From contig NC_033558.1 of the NCBI RefSeq assembly GCF_001680005.1, forward strand, positions 1,022,501 to 1,086,500: 64,000 nucleotides of DNA, written 5' to 3'. This document shows, piece by piece, positions 1-9,841 of this stretch (within the stretch, counting starts at the first letter, position 1; every line of letters begins with the position of its first letter). Source of the stretch: Plasmodium coatneyi (lineage: Eukaryota > Apicomplexa > Aconoidasida > Haemosporida > Plasmodiidae). Below the pieces are notes generated by a model. It did no database searches, was not told where the DNA came from, and was given only the letters and a program-made list of their open reading frames with translations. The position numbers and the translations under genes were made by a program.

Positions 1-2939
1 AGCGGGCGATTTAAAAAACAGTTGGGTGGTTCTTTTTCCTTTGGAAGGTTAACTTACAGAAAATGAAAAGAAGATGCATCAAAGGGGTAAGTAAACAGGA
101 CAATCGGAAAAAAAAATGTTGTAAAGAATTAATTATGTGAAACAAGTACGTGAAATAATTTTAAATGAGAAAAGATTTCTTTTTTAATATCGTTTTATTT
201 TTTTTTCATTTCATATTTTTCTTTGTTTTATTTTATTTTATTTTATTTTGTATTTTTTTTTTTTTTTTTTCTTATATTCTTTCTAATTCCACATTTTTCT
301 ATTTGCTGAGGGGATCATACGAGGCGTGCGGGTGTGTAGGCGTACTGGAATAAATGGTGAAAGGAGATGCGTTTCTCGCGTGACCCTGCTCTGTAGAAAA
401 CGCGAAAAAGAGAAGCAAAGGGAGTAGAAAAGAAACGAAAAGAGAACGACGCGAAGATAAGCGAACGGAGGGGAGCGTAGCAAAATGAAGCAACACGATT
501 CATGTCGTAAAACAACGCCGAGTGGCACAACAGGAAGCAGCACAACTGCTCGCGGAAATACAGATCGATTTTGCTGAGAGGAAAAATGCCTGCACGTTCA
601 GGCGAAAAAGAAAAAAAAAATAAAATACAAAATAAAATAAACATTTATATTAACCTCGTGTGTACACACCGCGCGTTGATTTCCCCCCTTGTGGTTTTCG
701 ATTTCCACTCCCACGTGTACCACACCACGGAGCTAAAACAGAACGGTAGCGCGACGGAGAAACCAAACAGAAGATGTCAAAAGGAATACGGAACAAGCGC
801 GTCAAAATGTGGGCACTTAAGAATGCGACCAAGTGAAAGCAGCACGAGAAACATCTCCGGGCGTATTCTCCTATGTTGGAACACGCCCCCTTTGGACTGT
901 TCGATATTTGTAGAATGCCACAAAGTTATGTGCCTTCTTTCGAGTGCCCAAAAGGATGCGTTTTTTCTGATGTGCAAAAATTTCGATTATGTGTGCAGAG
1001 CACCTAGGAGAGAAAAAAAAAAAAAAAAAAACAGTTAACTTAGTTCTGATGTGATCCACGATTGTAAAGGTGAATAATTACATGGATGCGTCACTTTCGT
1101 TTTATCTAAGCTTGCCACGTGGAGGATGTGCTATGCGTTCTTTACTGTTCTTCCTTTGTATATTTACGTTTGCAAGAATTGCAGTTAAAGATGATTGGCA
1201 AATAACGCCACATCGTGGAAGGCTCATTTAATTTGATTTATGAGCTCCGATTTGTTTCTTCAAAATTGATATGGCCGATCAGGGGAAATAGCATGCATTG
1301 TCATGAGTTGTCATGCGTTGCTATGAGCCTCGAACTTCCAAGTCACCTCCCAATTTTGTGACACACGAATGTGTGCTTTCGGATCGCTCTTACAAAATGA
1401 GCCTTCCACAGATGGGGAACTGAATCTACGATGGTGAAATACACACAGATCTCTCTATTTTTTTTTTTTTTTTTTTTATTATTTTAATATCAACCATTTT
1501 GTGGCGCATGTTCGGAGGTTGTCCCCAATATAATGCTTCACTCCACAGGAACGGAGGAAGCAAATTGGTAGAAGAGAATGCATCACGTCGCACGAAAAAA
1601 AAAAAGAGAATTCATGTAAGTGTGTATACATTGTATGCTCAGGTGTGTATGCCACTTTAACGGTCATGTGTGCAAGCGTGTGCCGCGCATCTTCGTAAAG
1701 TTCGCTTCATAATCGCAATGATGTGATTAGAACGATGAAAAGGTATAATTGAATCCGCTCCTGTTGGAACAATTTTTGCGTGAGGCATTTTTGAGAATTG
1801 TTTGGCCATAAGTGAAATGTACATACGTATGTACTATGTAGGCGCAGATGCATGTTCCTTTTTGCTCAGCTTTTTTCTGCGGTGAGAGGCACAGACTGCG
1901 AAAGTGGGCGTAGATAAGTGGTGCCCCTCCTCCGATGGAGCGACCAAACTGGTTGTGAAAAAGAGTGTAAATTCTCATTGGAAAAATCGTTTTGACATTT
2001 TACTACTATATCTCTATGAGATAATTCTCTTTTTTTGGGTTAGGCAAATTCCATTTGTGAAATTTTGCACGTGCGCAGTTTGCCATAATTGGGGGGCCCC
2101 CTTAAGGGGGTTCTTCCCCCTTGGGTTCTCCTTAGAATGAGTTCTTTTTCCCTTAACTGTGTAGGGGGTTCACCCGTTTGTGCCTTTCACAGGGGGAATT
2201 TAAAGTCAAGATCGCTCCAAATTAGCGTATCGATTGGAAATGCGAAGCACGGTGTTTTAAAAATTCCATCTATCGCATGCATGCGTGCATGCAGAAAAGG
2301 CCTGCCCTGAGGCTCACTTGGTGACAGCCTTGATGCAACTTTTGACAATATAGGAAATGTCTATCGTGATGGTCCATTCGGCAATTTTCTCCCCCTCAGT
2401 TTGGGAAAAAAAAGAAAATATTCTCAAAGTGTACTTATCAATATCTGAATGTGCGTTTATACGTATGCGCAACTACGTTTGGAGTGTGTTCCTTCAAAGT
2501 GTTCTGTCTTCCAGGAAGGCTCCCAAAGGGGGGGAAAAAAAATGAGCAGTTTTTCCAAAGGCATGCAGAAAAATTCAGAGGTTGTTTTTCGTCTTCTTGG
2601 CATATTTCAAAAAGTTTAAAAGGAAATTTCATTCGCGCGTTTTTTGATGCGTTGTCGTGATTTTTCGTATTTTCTCATGCATATATATATTTTTTCATTT
2701 TTTTTTTTTTTTTCACTTTTCTCTTCAAGACTGTCATCCCCCCCGTGGCGCCGTCTGCGTTGTCCGAACATGTACAAGAAGCAAAAATGCAGACGTACTC
2801 AACGTACATACGTAAATACGATAATGTGTTTGCCTTCGAAGAGGCATCTGCCGGTTGGAACAAGTCTCCATGAAGGAGAAGGAAACATTCTGGTGAAAGT
2901 AGAGATGTACTAAGATGGAAGCTAATTTAGCTAGTTCAG

Positions 2940-2971
<32 letters not shown>

Positions 2972-3001
2972 CCCTCCGACTAGCTACAAAAGAACAGAAA
3001 A
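1..3001. other. Gene-free 5' region upstream of first 6-cysteine gene
   Basis: No convincing gene is visible in this 3 kb. Open frames here are short, compete on both strands, and run into poly-lysine or poly-phenylalanine made by A/T tracts. The stretch holds long poly-dT runs (about 250-270, 1460-1477, 2700-2713, 2940-2967), the last ending 35 bases before the 6-cysteine start codon. It also holds a GC-rich inverted repeat near 2091-2120 and GCATGC-type motifs at 1291, 2274-2292 and 2561. It is best read as promoter and 5' UTR of the first 6-cysteine gene, perhaps with the flank of a gene lying left of the window. Confidence 0.6.
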
Positions 3002-4117
3002 ATGGCTAGCTCACTATGTGTAAGAGTCCTCTTTGCCATTTTGGCCTTCCTATTGGAAGTGAAAAGAAACGTTTTATATGCCCAGAACGAGGAGGTGACT
3101 TTATGTTTGTCCGAGTTTAACCAAGACAAGGAATGTAACATAGCAGCTGAATTTGGGAAGGAAATAAAAGTGTACTGTCCGATAGACTCAGAACAAAATA
3201 ATAATGGAGGGGTTGTACGCATGAACGGACGTGAAGTAAATAACGACAACAATTGTTTTAGTAAAATGAAATCGAGTGATGCCTCCAACAGAAATGTAGT
3301 AAGAAAATTTGAAGAGTATGTCAAAAATTTAATTATACACACAAATGGTAGGGACCATACGCATTATTTCTACGTACCTCATACGATGAACACTGGATTG
3401 TTCCTCTCTTGTAATTGCATTGACAGGTCCAAGCAGAAAGCTTATAAGTTAAACATCCAAATAGCCAAAAACGATAAAATAAATGTTAAGGGTTGTAATT
3501 TTTACTATGCTGATGAGAAGGGAGAGGAGAAAGAAAATTCCCTAGAAAAAAGTGTCAATGTAAAGTATAAAAAAGTGTGCAGTGTAGACGTCCATGCAAA
3601 TGATGTTGTCTCCTTTAGGTGTAGAGTTCACAACAGGTACAGCAACGTCTTTGTTAATCCTCCCCTCTGCTTTTACGATGTTTTAAATGAGAATAATGAA
3701 AGTGTGCAAATTTCCGGGGTACTTAATGGAGCTAAGGTTATACCCAGACTAACCACTTACGTCCATGATCCTATGATGCCCAAATTTTTGGCTTACCTGG
3801 CCGCTCCCCCTCAAATAAACGAATCCCTAAAGGTGGAATGCAGCTGCTCCATTACAGACAATGTGCTGGACATTTCCTACACAGGAACCATCTCGTTGAA
3901 TTTTGTAAAAACGGATAAGATGCATCCCGTCAAGGAGGAAGAGGATGACGAAAATAGAAACAGGTGGAAGAACAGCATAGGTGAAAACGAGGCGGAAGAC
4001 GGCAGGAACATAAACAATTTGGCACCGCGGGGGGGCAGCAAGGACGCCAGGTCCTCTTCTGTGCTGAATTGCCTCTCGACCGTGTTGCTCCTCTGTTTGT
4101 TTTTACCATGGGGATGA
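3002..4117 (+). CDS. 6-cysteine surface protein, GPI-anchored type, third member beside P52/P36
   Basis: Single-exon gene of 371 residues. Residues 1-27 form a signal peptide (hydrophobic run FAILAFLLEV, cleavage probably near YAQ). Two complete 6-cysteine (s48/45) domains follow. The first has cysteines at 35, 45, 59, 85, 137 and 139. The second has them at 165, 193, 207, 223, 280 and 282, opened by the typical KGCNF. An acidic linker (about 305-340) leads to a hydrophobic tail ending LLLCLFLPWG, as in GPI-anchored members. The family consists of Plasmodium surface proteins of gametes, sporozoites and merozoites that act in adhesion and recognition. The gene lies immediately upstream of, and in the same orientation as, P52 and P36. 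From memory, P. falciparum has no 6-cysteine gene in this slot, so I name no orthologue. The family call is certain; the individual identity is not. Confidence 0.93.
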   Translation: MASSLCVRVLFAILAFLLEVKRNVLYAQNEEVTLCLSEFNQDKECNIAAEFGKEIKVYCPIDSEQNNNGGVVRMNGREVNNDNNCFSKMKSSDASNRNVVRKFEEYVKNLIIHTNGRDHTHYFYVPHTMNTGLFLSCNCIDRSKQKAYKLNIQIAKNDKINVKGCNFYYADEKGEEKENSLEKSVNVKYKKVCSVDVHANDVVSFRCRVHNRYSNVFVNPPLCFYDVLNENNESVQISGVLNGAKVIPRLTTYVHDPMMPKFLAYLAAPPQINESLKVECSCSITDNVLDISYTGTISLNFVKTDKMHPVKEEEDDENRNRWKNSIGENEAEDGRNINNLAPRGGSKDARSSSVLNCLSTVLLLCLFLPWG

Positions 4118-5627
4118 AGTGGTAATGTGACGAATCGAACTGAGTACACTCCATCGGGAAGGACTTCTTTATGAATTTACATTCTCCCCTCCGTCATTTT
4201 CGCGCCATCCCTGGAGCAGCGCGTGGAGAATGTACCATTTCGTCCCTTTTTATCCTCTCCAATTTGTCATTTTATAGCGTCATTTTAAGTGCATTGCCTT
4301 TTTTTTTTTGGAGGTTGGTATTCACTTGCATTTTCTCCTTACCCAATTTTCCAACCATTTGAACATCCCAAGGGTGCAGTTGTTGGTGTCTTCGCTGACT
4401 GTTCCACGACATTGCAGTGTGCCATGTTGAGAAGCCAAGTTGCTTCTCCAAGCAGTCTGAATTGCACACCTCACACGCATAAATTTGTTTTTCATTCCTC
4501 CGTGTGGGCAAAGAGTGAAGGTCTTTCCCATTTGCCATGCTCAACCAGGAGGGTTTCCCCATCTCTCTCATATTTCACTCTGAAATGGGGAAACGACGTG
4601 GGGAATGATGTAGCCATCATGCAGATACCTGTACAGTAGGCAAGAAGGGGATTAATTCGTTTAACTCCATGTTGGATGGGCATTCAGCCGAAGGGATAAA
4701 ATGAAAAGTAAAAAAAAAATATATCATTTAAATTTCCTTCATGAGGGGGGCAACAGCTGCTCTTCCCCTTCGCCGTTCTCATTTCTCATTTCTGCTTTTT
4801 TTTTTTGGGGGAGAGGGAATTTTTTTGGCTGCATGCAAGGGGTCAAAAAAGTGAGCAAGAATGTGGACAACAGAATGGACAACAGAATGTCCCCCAATGG
4901 AGCGAAAAGAAAACCCCTCTCATCATTAACAGAAACATACCGCAATCGTATAGAGACTTAATTCGAAAAAGAAAAAAAAATCTCTATATGTGCTTCTCCT
5001 CCCATGACGCCGGGCGCGTTCTCCCTTTCCCATCTCCAAACGTCAGTCACGTTATGAGATGGGTTTCTCAAATTTTACCAACAACAATGCCTTCAGCAGA
5101 TGTGCAAAATTCGCTGCATGTGCACACATGGTCATCACTTTCGATCGCATATTTTATTGCATTGTGAAATGAAAACACGAGCAGTGGACATTTTTACTTC
5201 GAGACAGGGTTTTTTTTTCGAAGTTCATTTACCTCGTGATTGCAACATTTGGATGACTTGGTTTTTTTGAGTCACCCACAGAATAATTAACGGAAGAACC
5301 ATGCAGACTGGGGGCAGCCGTTTGTCACGTGGGGCCGCTTTTGTGACAGATTTGGCTCAGCAGTTTTTCAAATAACCGCCCCTTTTTTTTTTACGACAGA
5401 CTTGTTCTCCTTAGCGGATTTACTGCGGAACAGTTTGTTGCCGAATTTGTTGCCGAATTTGTTGCCGAATTTGTTGCCGAATTTGTTGCTGAATTTGTTG
5501 CTTCCCTTTTTTGACTCTTTCTTTTGCCTATTTTTTGGATTTTTCCCCCCCTTTCCCTGGTTAGGCGTGCCGTAGAGCGTTTTTCCACAAACTGCGTCTG
5601 GCCGCGTTGCCTCGAACCGGGCAAAGG
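4118..5627. other. Intergenic region between 6-cysteine gene and P52
   Basis: No gene is supported. It contains the 3' flank of the first 6-cysteine gene, a TGCATGCA motif at 4830-4837 about 800 bases before the P52 start, poly-dT runs, and a 12-bp minisatellite at 5434-5503. The last few hundred bases are presumably the P52 promoter and 5' UTR. Confidence 0.6.
5434..5503. repeat. 12-bp tandem repeat (TTTGTTGCCGAA), five copies plus a partial
   Basis: Direct reading shows four exact copies of TTTGTTGCCGAA at 5434, 5446, 5458 and 5470, a fifth copy with one change (TTTGTTGCTGAA) at 5482, and a partial sixth to 5503. It ends 124 bases before the P52 ATG, so it lies in the promoter or 5' UTR. 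The unit is a multiple of three; on the - strand it reads as repeated Ala-Thr-Asn-Ser, but no ATG opens that frame. Confidence 0.9.
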
Positions 5628-7094
5628 ATGAGGCGGATTCTGGTGGGGTGTCTAGTTGCCTTCTTCATTAAGAAGTGGGTAACGGTGTGCAGGAAGATAA
5701 ACGATTTGGTCAGCATAGGACACGTGAACGTGTGTGCGATAGACATGAGGATAGCCGATCCGCAGGAGTGCGTCCTGGAGAATGAGTTCGGGAAAGCATT
5801 TTTATTTATCTGCAACACAAGCGAATACATTGATGACACATCAGAAGTAATCCCAGCAAGTTGTGCCCATAGGACCTTCATAAATTTAAGTGATCCTACT
5901 GAATTTTCCGCAGATAGTGATACGTACGAATTGTTTCAAAATTTAATAGGTACTGAGGACTCCACTTTGAAAGGGCACTTGCTCTTTTTTAGCACGCCCT
6001 ATTCGAATAAGGATATAGATCTGAGTTGCTTATGTTACGGACAAAGCAAAAAAAAAATTAAACATGTGATGAAATTGGTATTTAAAAAAACGAAAAAAAA
6101 AATAAAAGGTTGTGATTTTGGCTATAATATCTTATCAAGAAGAGACTTAACAAATAACATTGACTTGAATAAAAATACTCCTTGCGTTATTCATGCTTAC
6201 CCAGGAGATGTGATAGGAATAAATTGTTACAAGAAGGAGAGGAACCACCCGTACAATGAAGATTTGGAGCTGGTGCCGAACAATTGCTTCCATAGTGTTC
6301 ACTACGGAAATGACATAACATTGGCTACCAACAATTTGATTCCAAATTCGAGAGTCATTCCAGATTCTACAGCAGATGTGAAATTGTCTAAAATGCATTC
6401 CTACATGTCTTATATGATTCTACCGAAAGATATGACCATGACAGGTAAAATCAGCTGCCAGTGCAAACGCGGGGAATACGTGGGGTCCATGTTCATCTAT
6501 TTGAAGACGGCAAATAATTTGCTATATGACTCCAATGGGATCGATCAAATTATCGAAAGGGGAAATGTCGAAGAAGATTCGGATGAGGAATGGGGAGGAC
6601 GTGCAACAAACGCGGGGGCAGAGTCTAACCAGGGGAAAAGCCACAGGGAAGTCAAAACAGATGGGAAGGAAAATAACGAAAGGAAAGAAGATATTCACAA
6701 CCATTATAATAATATAAACAGCATTTATTACAACTCTGGGGTGATCCACCCTAGTAGGAGACACAACTATCAAGGACAGAGTGAGAATCGCCACCGAAAT
6801 GAGGGAGAAAAATCCAATGTAAGCGAATCGACCAGCGAAAGTAACACTTACAACTATGGTAGTGATGAAAACATTGGCCGTGAAAAATTTGGAAAGAATT
6901 TACCCAACGAAAGCAATTACGATGCTTATTACATGGGCATAGGTGACGCATTCAGTAGGGGCCCGCAACGAAGGAAGAAGAGGACCTTTTGGCAAAACCT
7001 CTTTGGGTTGTCTTCTTCTTCTCAGTTTTGCTCCCTTAATTCGTTGATACTTTCCTTTTTGGCGTTTATCTGCGCGGGTTATTCGTCCCTGTAA
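5628..7094 (+). CDS. P52: 6-cysteine protein P52 (P36p)
   Basis: Single-exon gene of 488 residues. I start at the ATG at 5628; the frame is open seven codons further upstream but only to a TTG. Residues 1-20 include a hydrophobic signal (ILVGCLVAFF). Two 6-cysteine domains have cysteines at 36, 48, 62, 79, 134, 136 and at 162, 186, 200, 220, 277, 279, the second opening with KGCDFGYN. A low-complexity, Asn/Glu/Ser-rich stalk covers about 310-455, and the C terminus (SLILSFLAFICAGYSSL) is a GPI-attachment signal. P52 is known to act with P36 in sporozoites during hepatocyte invasion and formation of the parasitophorous vacuole. The assignment rests on the GPI-tailed member lying directly upstream of a shorter secreted member, as in other Plasmodium, and on length near that of P. 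falciparum P52. The RNA is expected in sporozoites. Confidence 0.88.
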   Translation: MRRILVGCLVAFFIKKWVTVCRKINDLVSIGHVNVCAIDMRIADPQECVLENEFGKAFLFICNTSEYIDDTSEVIPASCAHRTFINLSDPTEFSADSDTYELFQNLIGTEDSTLKGHLLFFSTPYSNKDIDLSCLCYGQSKKKIKHVMKLVFKKTKKKIKGCDFGYNILSRRDLTNNIDLNKNTPCVIHAYPGDVIGINCYKKERNHPYNEDLELVPNNCFHSVHYGNDITLATNNLIPNSRVIPDSTADVKLSKMHSYMSYMILPKDMTMTGKISCQCKRGEYVGSMFIYLKTANNLLYDSNGIDQIIERGNVEEDSDEEWGGRATNAGAESNQGKSHREVKTDGKENNERKEDIHNHYNNINSIYYNSGVIHPSRRHNYQGQSENRHRNEGEKSNVSESTSESNTYNYGSDENIGREKFGKNLPNESNYDAYYMGIGDAFSRGPQRRKKRTFWQNLFGLSSSSQFCSLNSLILSFLAFICAGYSSL

Positions 7095-7776
7095 GGGGTG
7101 CCTCGTCCGCACGCACATATATATATGTGTCTACACTCAACGTGCGGTCCTTTAGCCAGTTTGGCCCCACCATTTTGCCGCCCTTTAGCAACTCTTCTGG
7201 TACACTTTTTTTTTTACTTTTTTCTGCCTTTTTCTTTTCTTCCTCCATTCCTCGCTTTAATGCGTTTTACAGTTTAACGCGCCGCTGTGTGCGCATATGG
7301 TCCTTCATTCGTGCCTTTCCCTCGTGTCTTTCACGCGTGCCGCCTTTCCGGCGTGCAAGTAGCACATGTGCACACAACGTGGGATGTACCACTCGTGGGC
7401 ATATCTACCCCCCATCTTTGCACCCAACCGTGCTGTCTTTTCATGGGGGCAAAAAAAATTTGTGCAAACAAGAAAAAAAAAAAAAAAAAAAAACCAACGT
7501 GATAACTTCCTCCACTGTGCATATTTAATTTTTTAATAAAATACATGCTCCGTCTGGAAAATGCTCATTCGGCTATGTTGTAAGCGAGCTTTTCGGCGTC
7601 CTTTTGGAAACTTTTCTTGGGTTTCCCAATTTACCCACTGATTTAAACCTGGAAAAGTTAAGACAACACAAGAAACCTCTTCGGGGAAGGATTTAACATA
7701 GTTATTAACGAACTAGCCAAAATGGGAAAATATTTATTTGGAAAGGGAAAAAGTGTTAACAAAATGTATGAACGGG

Positions 7777-7824
<48 letters not shown>

Positions 7825-8887
7825 GTATGAACTGTTCATAATTTTGCACGAGCTTAGGAGAAGAACGTCTAAGATTGCAATGACACAAAAAAAAAAAAAA
7901 AAAAATTTTAATAGAGACTGTAATGGAGTATGTGTTAAAAAAATTGCCAAAAAATATATTCCAATCATTTGACTTGCTAAAAGGTGAGGAACCACTTTCG
8001 TATGTTCACTCCTCATGGCGTATGAAAAATGTATTTGCCTCAAGGAGATAAGACATAACAGGAAGAAAACACGCAACAGAGAGGAGTAAAGAATGATCAG
8101 GAAAAGGCATCGTATATGCAAAGACGTAACTTAAAATGGTGAGGCATCTGCAAATATCTGAGCTAGTTACACAACTGAGATTAAATCTATACATGTGCAT
8201 GCTTGCATGCTTTAAAAAAAAAAAAAATTGCGCCTTTGTAAAATTATGTCCATTTTACGAAACATTTAACATGCAAATCGTTCGCTTTGGAAATATAATT
8301 GAGGAGAGAAAAATTGAAACTTTTGGATACGCCATTTTGACTGAAATGTGTGTACTTTTATGAAATTTGCACGTTTACCGTTTGGGCAAATCGCATAAGC
8401 TGTGCAAAATGCGCAAAATATTTACTCCACTTTATGTGTGAGGAAAGTTGGCTTAGCTTAACTGATATGCCGATTGCCAATTTGAATATCTTTCTCCTGC
8501 GCGCCTGTTTCGTTCACCGTTGCGCGGAACGTGCAAAAGGATAAATCTGTGCACGAGCAATGGCATGCGCAATGGGGAAGGAGAACGAATGAACAAGTTT
8601 GACCAATTGAAAGAGCCACTCTGAAGGATATGCATTTTTTTGTCTTCCCCAGGAGCAGCTCTTGTCACGTTGACAGGTTCGACTCGTGCTCCCCCATTTG
8701 AATGACCAAAGAAATATAGATCCAATTTTTGCCAACAAAAAGGTGTTTGCTATGAGTTAATAAAGTTGCACAACTGACGGTGGGGAAAATGAGCACATGC
8801 CTTCCAGTTGTGTCGAATATTCTCGCCTTCATTTTGCTATATTATTTTTTTTCCATTTTTATATTTTTTTCGATTTTTTTTTTCAAA
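7095..8887. other. Intergenic region between P52 and P36
   Basis: No gene is supported. The stretch holds the P52 3' flank, a very long poly-dT run at about 7781-7820, poly-dA runs, and two TGCATGC motifs at 8196-8202 and 8204-8210, about 680-690 bases before the preferred P36 start. Short open frames are interrupted, overlap each other and lack the composition of the neighbouring genes. Confidence 0.6.
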
Positions 8888-9841
8888 ATGAGAAAAGTGT
8901 TTTACTCTTTGCTGGTTAGTATATATATATGTCTGTATATGTACTCCCCAGTATATGCGCTATATTTGAAAGAAATAGAATTAGGGAATTATTACATTTG
9001 TAATTTGAATGACTACCCGAGGGAGTACTGTGTGGTGGACTACGACCCGAACAAAATAATCAAGTTTTTGTGCCCAATTGTACATAATGAGGGGGAACAC
9101 ATGGAGACATACAATTCGAGTTACTGCTTCAGATATAAGGGGATAAAGGACCGACTCATAATTAGCAATAATGAAGAACCCATATATACAACCCTGCCGG
9201 GGATTATACTAGAAAACCAGATTCTCTACAACAGGTACAATTTGGGCATTTACATTATGCCCTTCAAATTGGAGGCAGACATGAGTATTGTTTGCGTCTG
9301 CGACACGAAGAAAGAATACAAAGGAATAACACCTTATATAAAAATAAATATTAAAAAGTCGAACAATGTTCTTGGTGTAGGTTCGACGGATGAACACATA
9401 AAGGGCTGCGACTTTGGTAATAACCAAGGGGAACACCAATTCTTAACGAGTCCGCAGTTACATGATGAGCACTCTGTGTGTGAGATTGAAGCCAATCCAG
9501 GAGACATAGTTGGGATAAACTGTATAAATTACAATGAGGATGATGCCCAAAATGACGACGTCACGTTGGAACCTTCCAACTGCTTTTCCACGGTGTCCTT
9601 TTCTTTGTATACTTTGAGTTTTGTAAAGATGAATATAAATAATATTTTTCCCGGTGCCAAGTACTACCCCGAGTCATCCGCTTTTTCGAAGGATCCGAAT
9701 TTTAAAAAATTTTCGACCACGTCTTACTTGTGGATCCCCCCTAAGGTGACTCAGGAATTTCTTTTCTTCTGCTCTTGTGTGTATCCGCAGGGCGAAGGTA
9801 TTGCGGTGTACCACGTGAAAAGCGGCGCCCCAACGGTGTGA
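8888..9841 (+). CDS. P36: 6-cysteine protein P36
   Basis: Single-exon gene. I choose the ATG at 8888 (317 residues) because it opens a clean signal peptide (MRKVFYSLLVSIYICLYMYS). An in-frame ATG at 8789 would add 33 residues, mostly Phe/Ile from a poly-dT tract, and is probably untranslated leader. Domain one has cysteines at 38, 48, 62, 80, 136 and 138. Domain two has them at 174, 198, 212, 232, 295 and 297, opened by IKGCDFGNN. The protein ends 20 residues after the last cysteine with no hydrophobic tail, so it is secreted rather than GPI-anchored, as expected of P36. P36 works with P52 in sporozoite entry into hepatocytes; P36 has been linked to host receptor choice (EphA2, SR-BI). Order and orientation after P52 support the name. 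Confidence 0.88.
   Translation: MRKVFYSLLVSIYICLYMYSPVYALYLKEIELGNYYICNLNDYPREYCVVDYDPNKIIKFLCPIVHNEGEHMETYNSSYCFRYKGIKDRLIISNNEEPIYTTLPGIILENQILYNRYNLGIYIMPFKLEADMSIVCVCDTKKEYKGITPYIKINIKKSNNVLGVGSTDEHIKGCDFGNNQGEHQFLTSPQLHDEHSVCEIEANPGDIVGINCINYNEDDAQNDDVTLEPSNCFSTVSFSLYTLSFVKMNINNIFPGAKYYPESSAFSKDPNFKKFSTTSYLWIPPKVTQEFLFFCSCVYPQGEGIAVYHVKSGAPTV

Noticed and set aside
571..1038. Open frame of 155 codons on the + strand
   Set aside because: Low-complexity ends produced by A tracts, overlapped by several frames on the - strand, no motif, no splice context.
5391..5624. Minus-strand frame with repeated Ala-Thr-Asn-Ser
   Set aside because: Opens only at a TTG, overlaps the P52 leader; explained by the 12-bp minisatellite.
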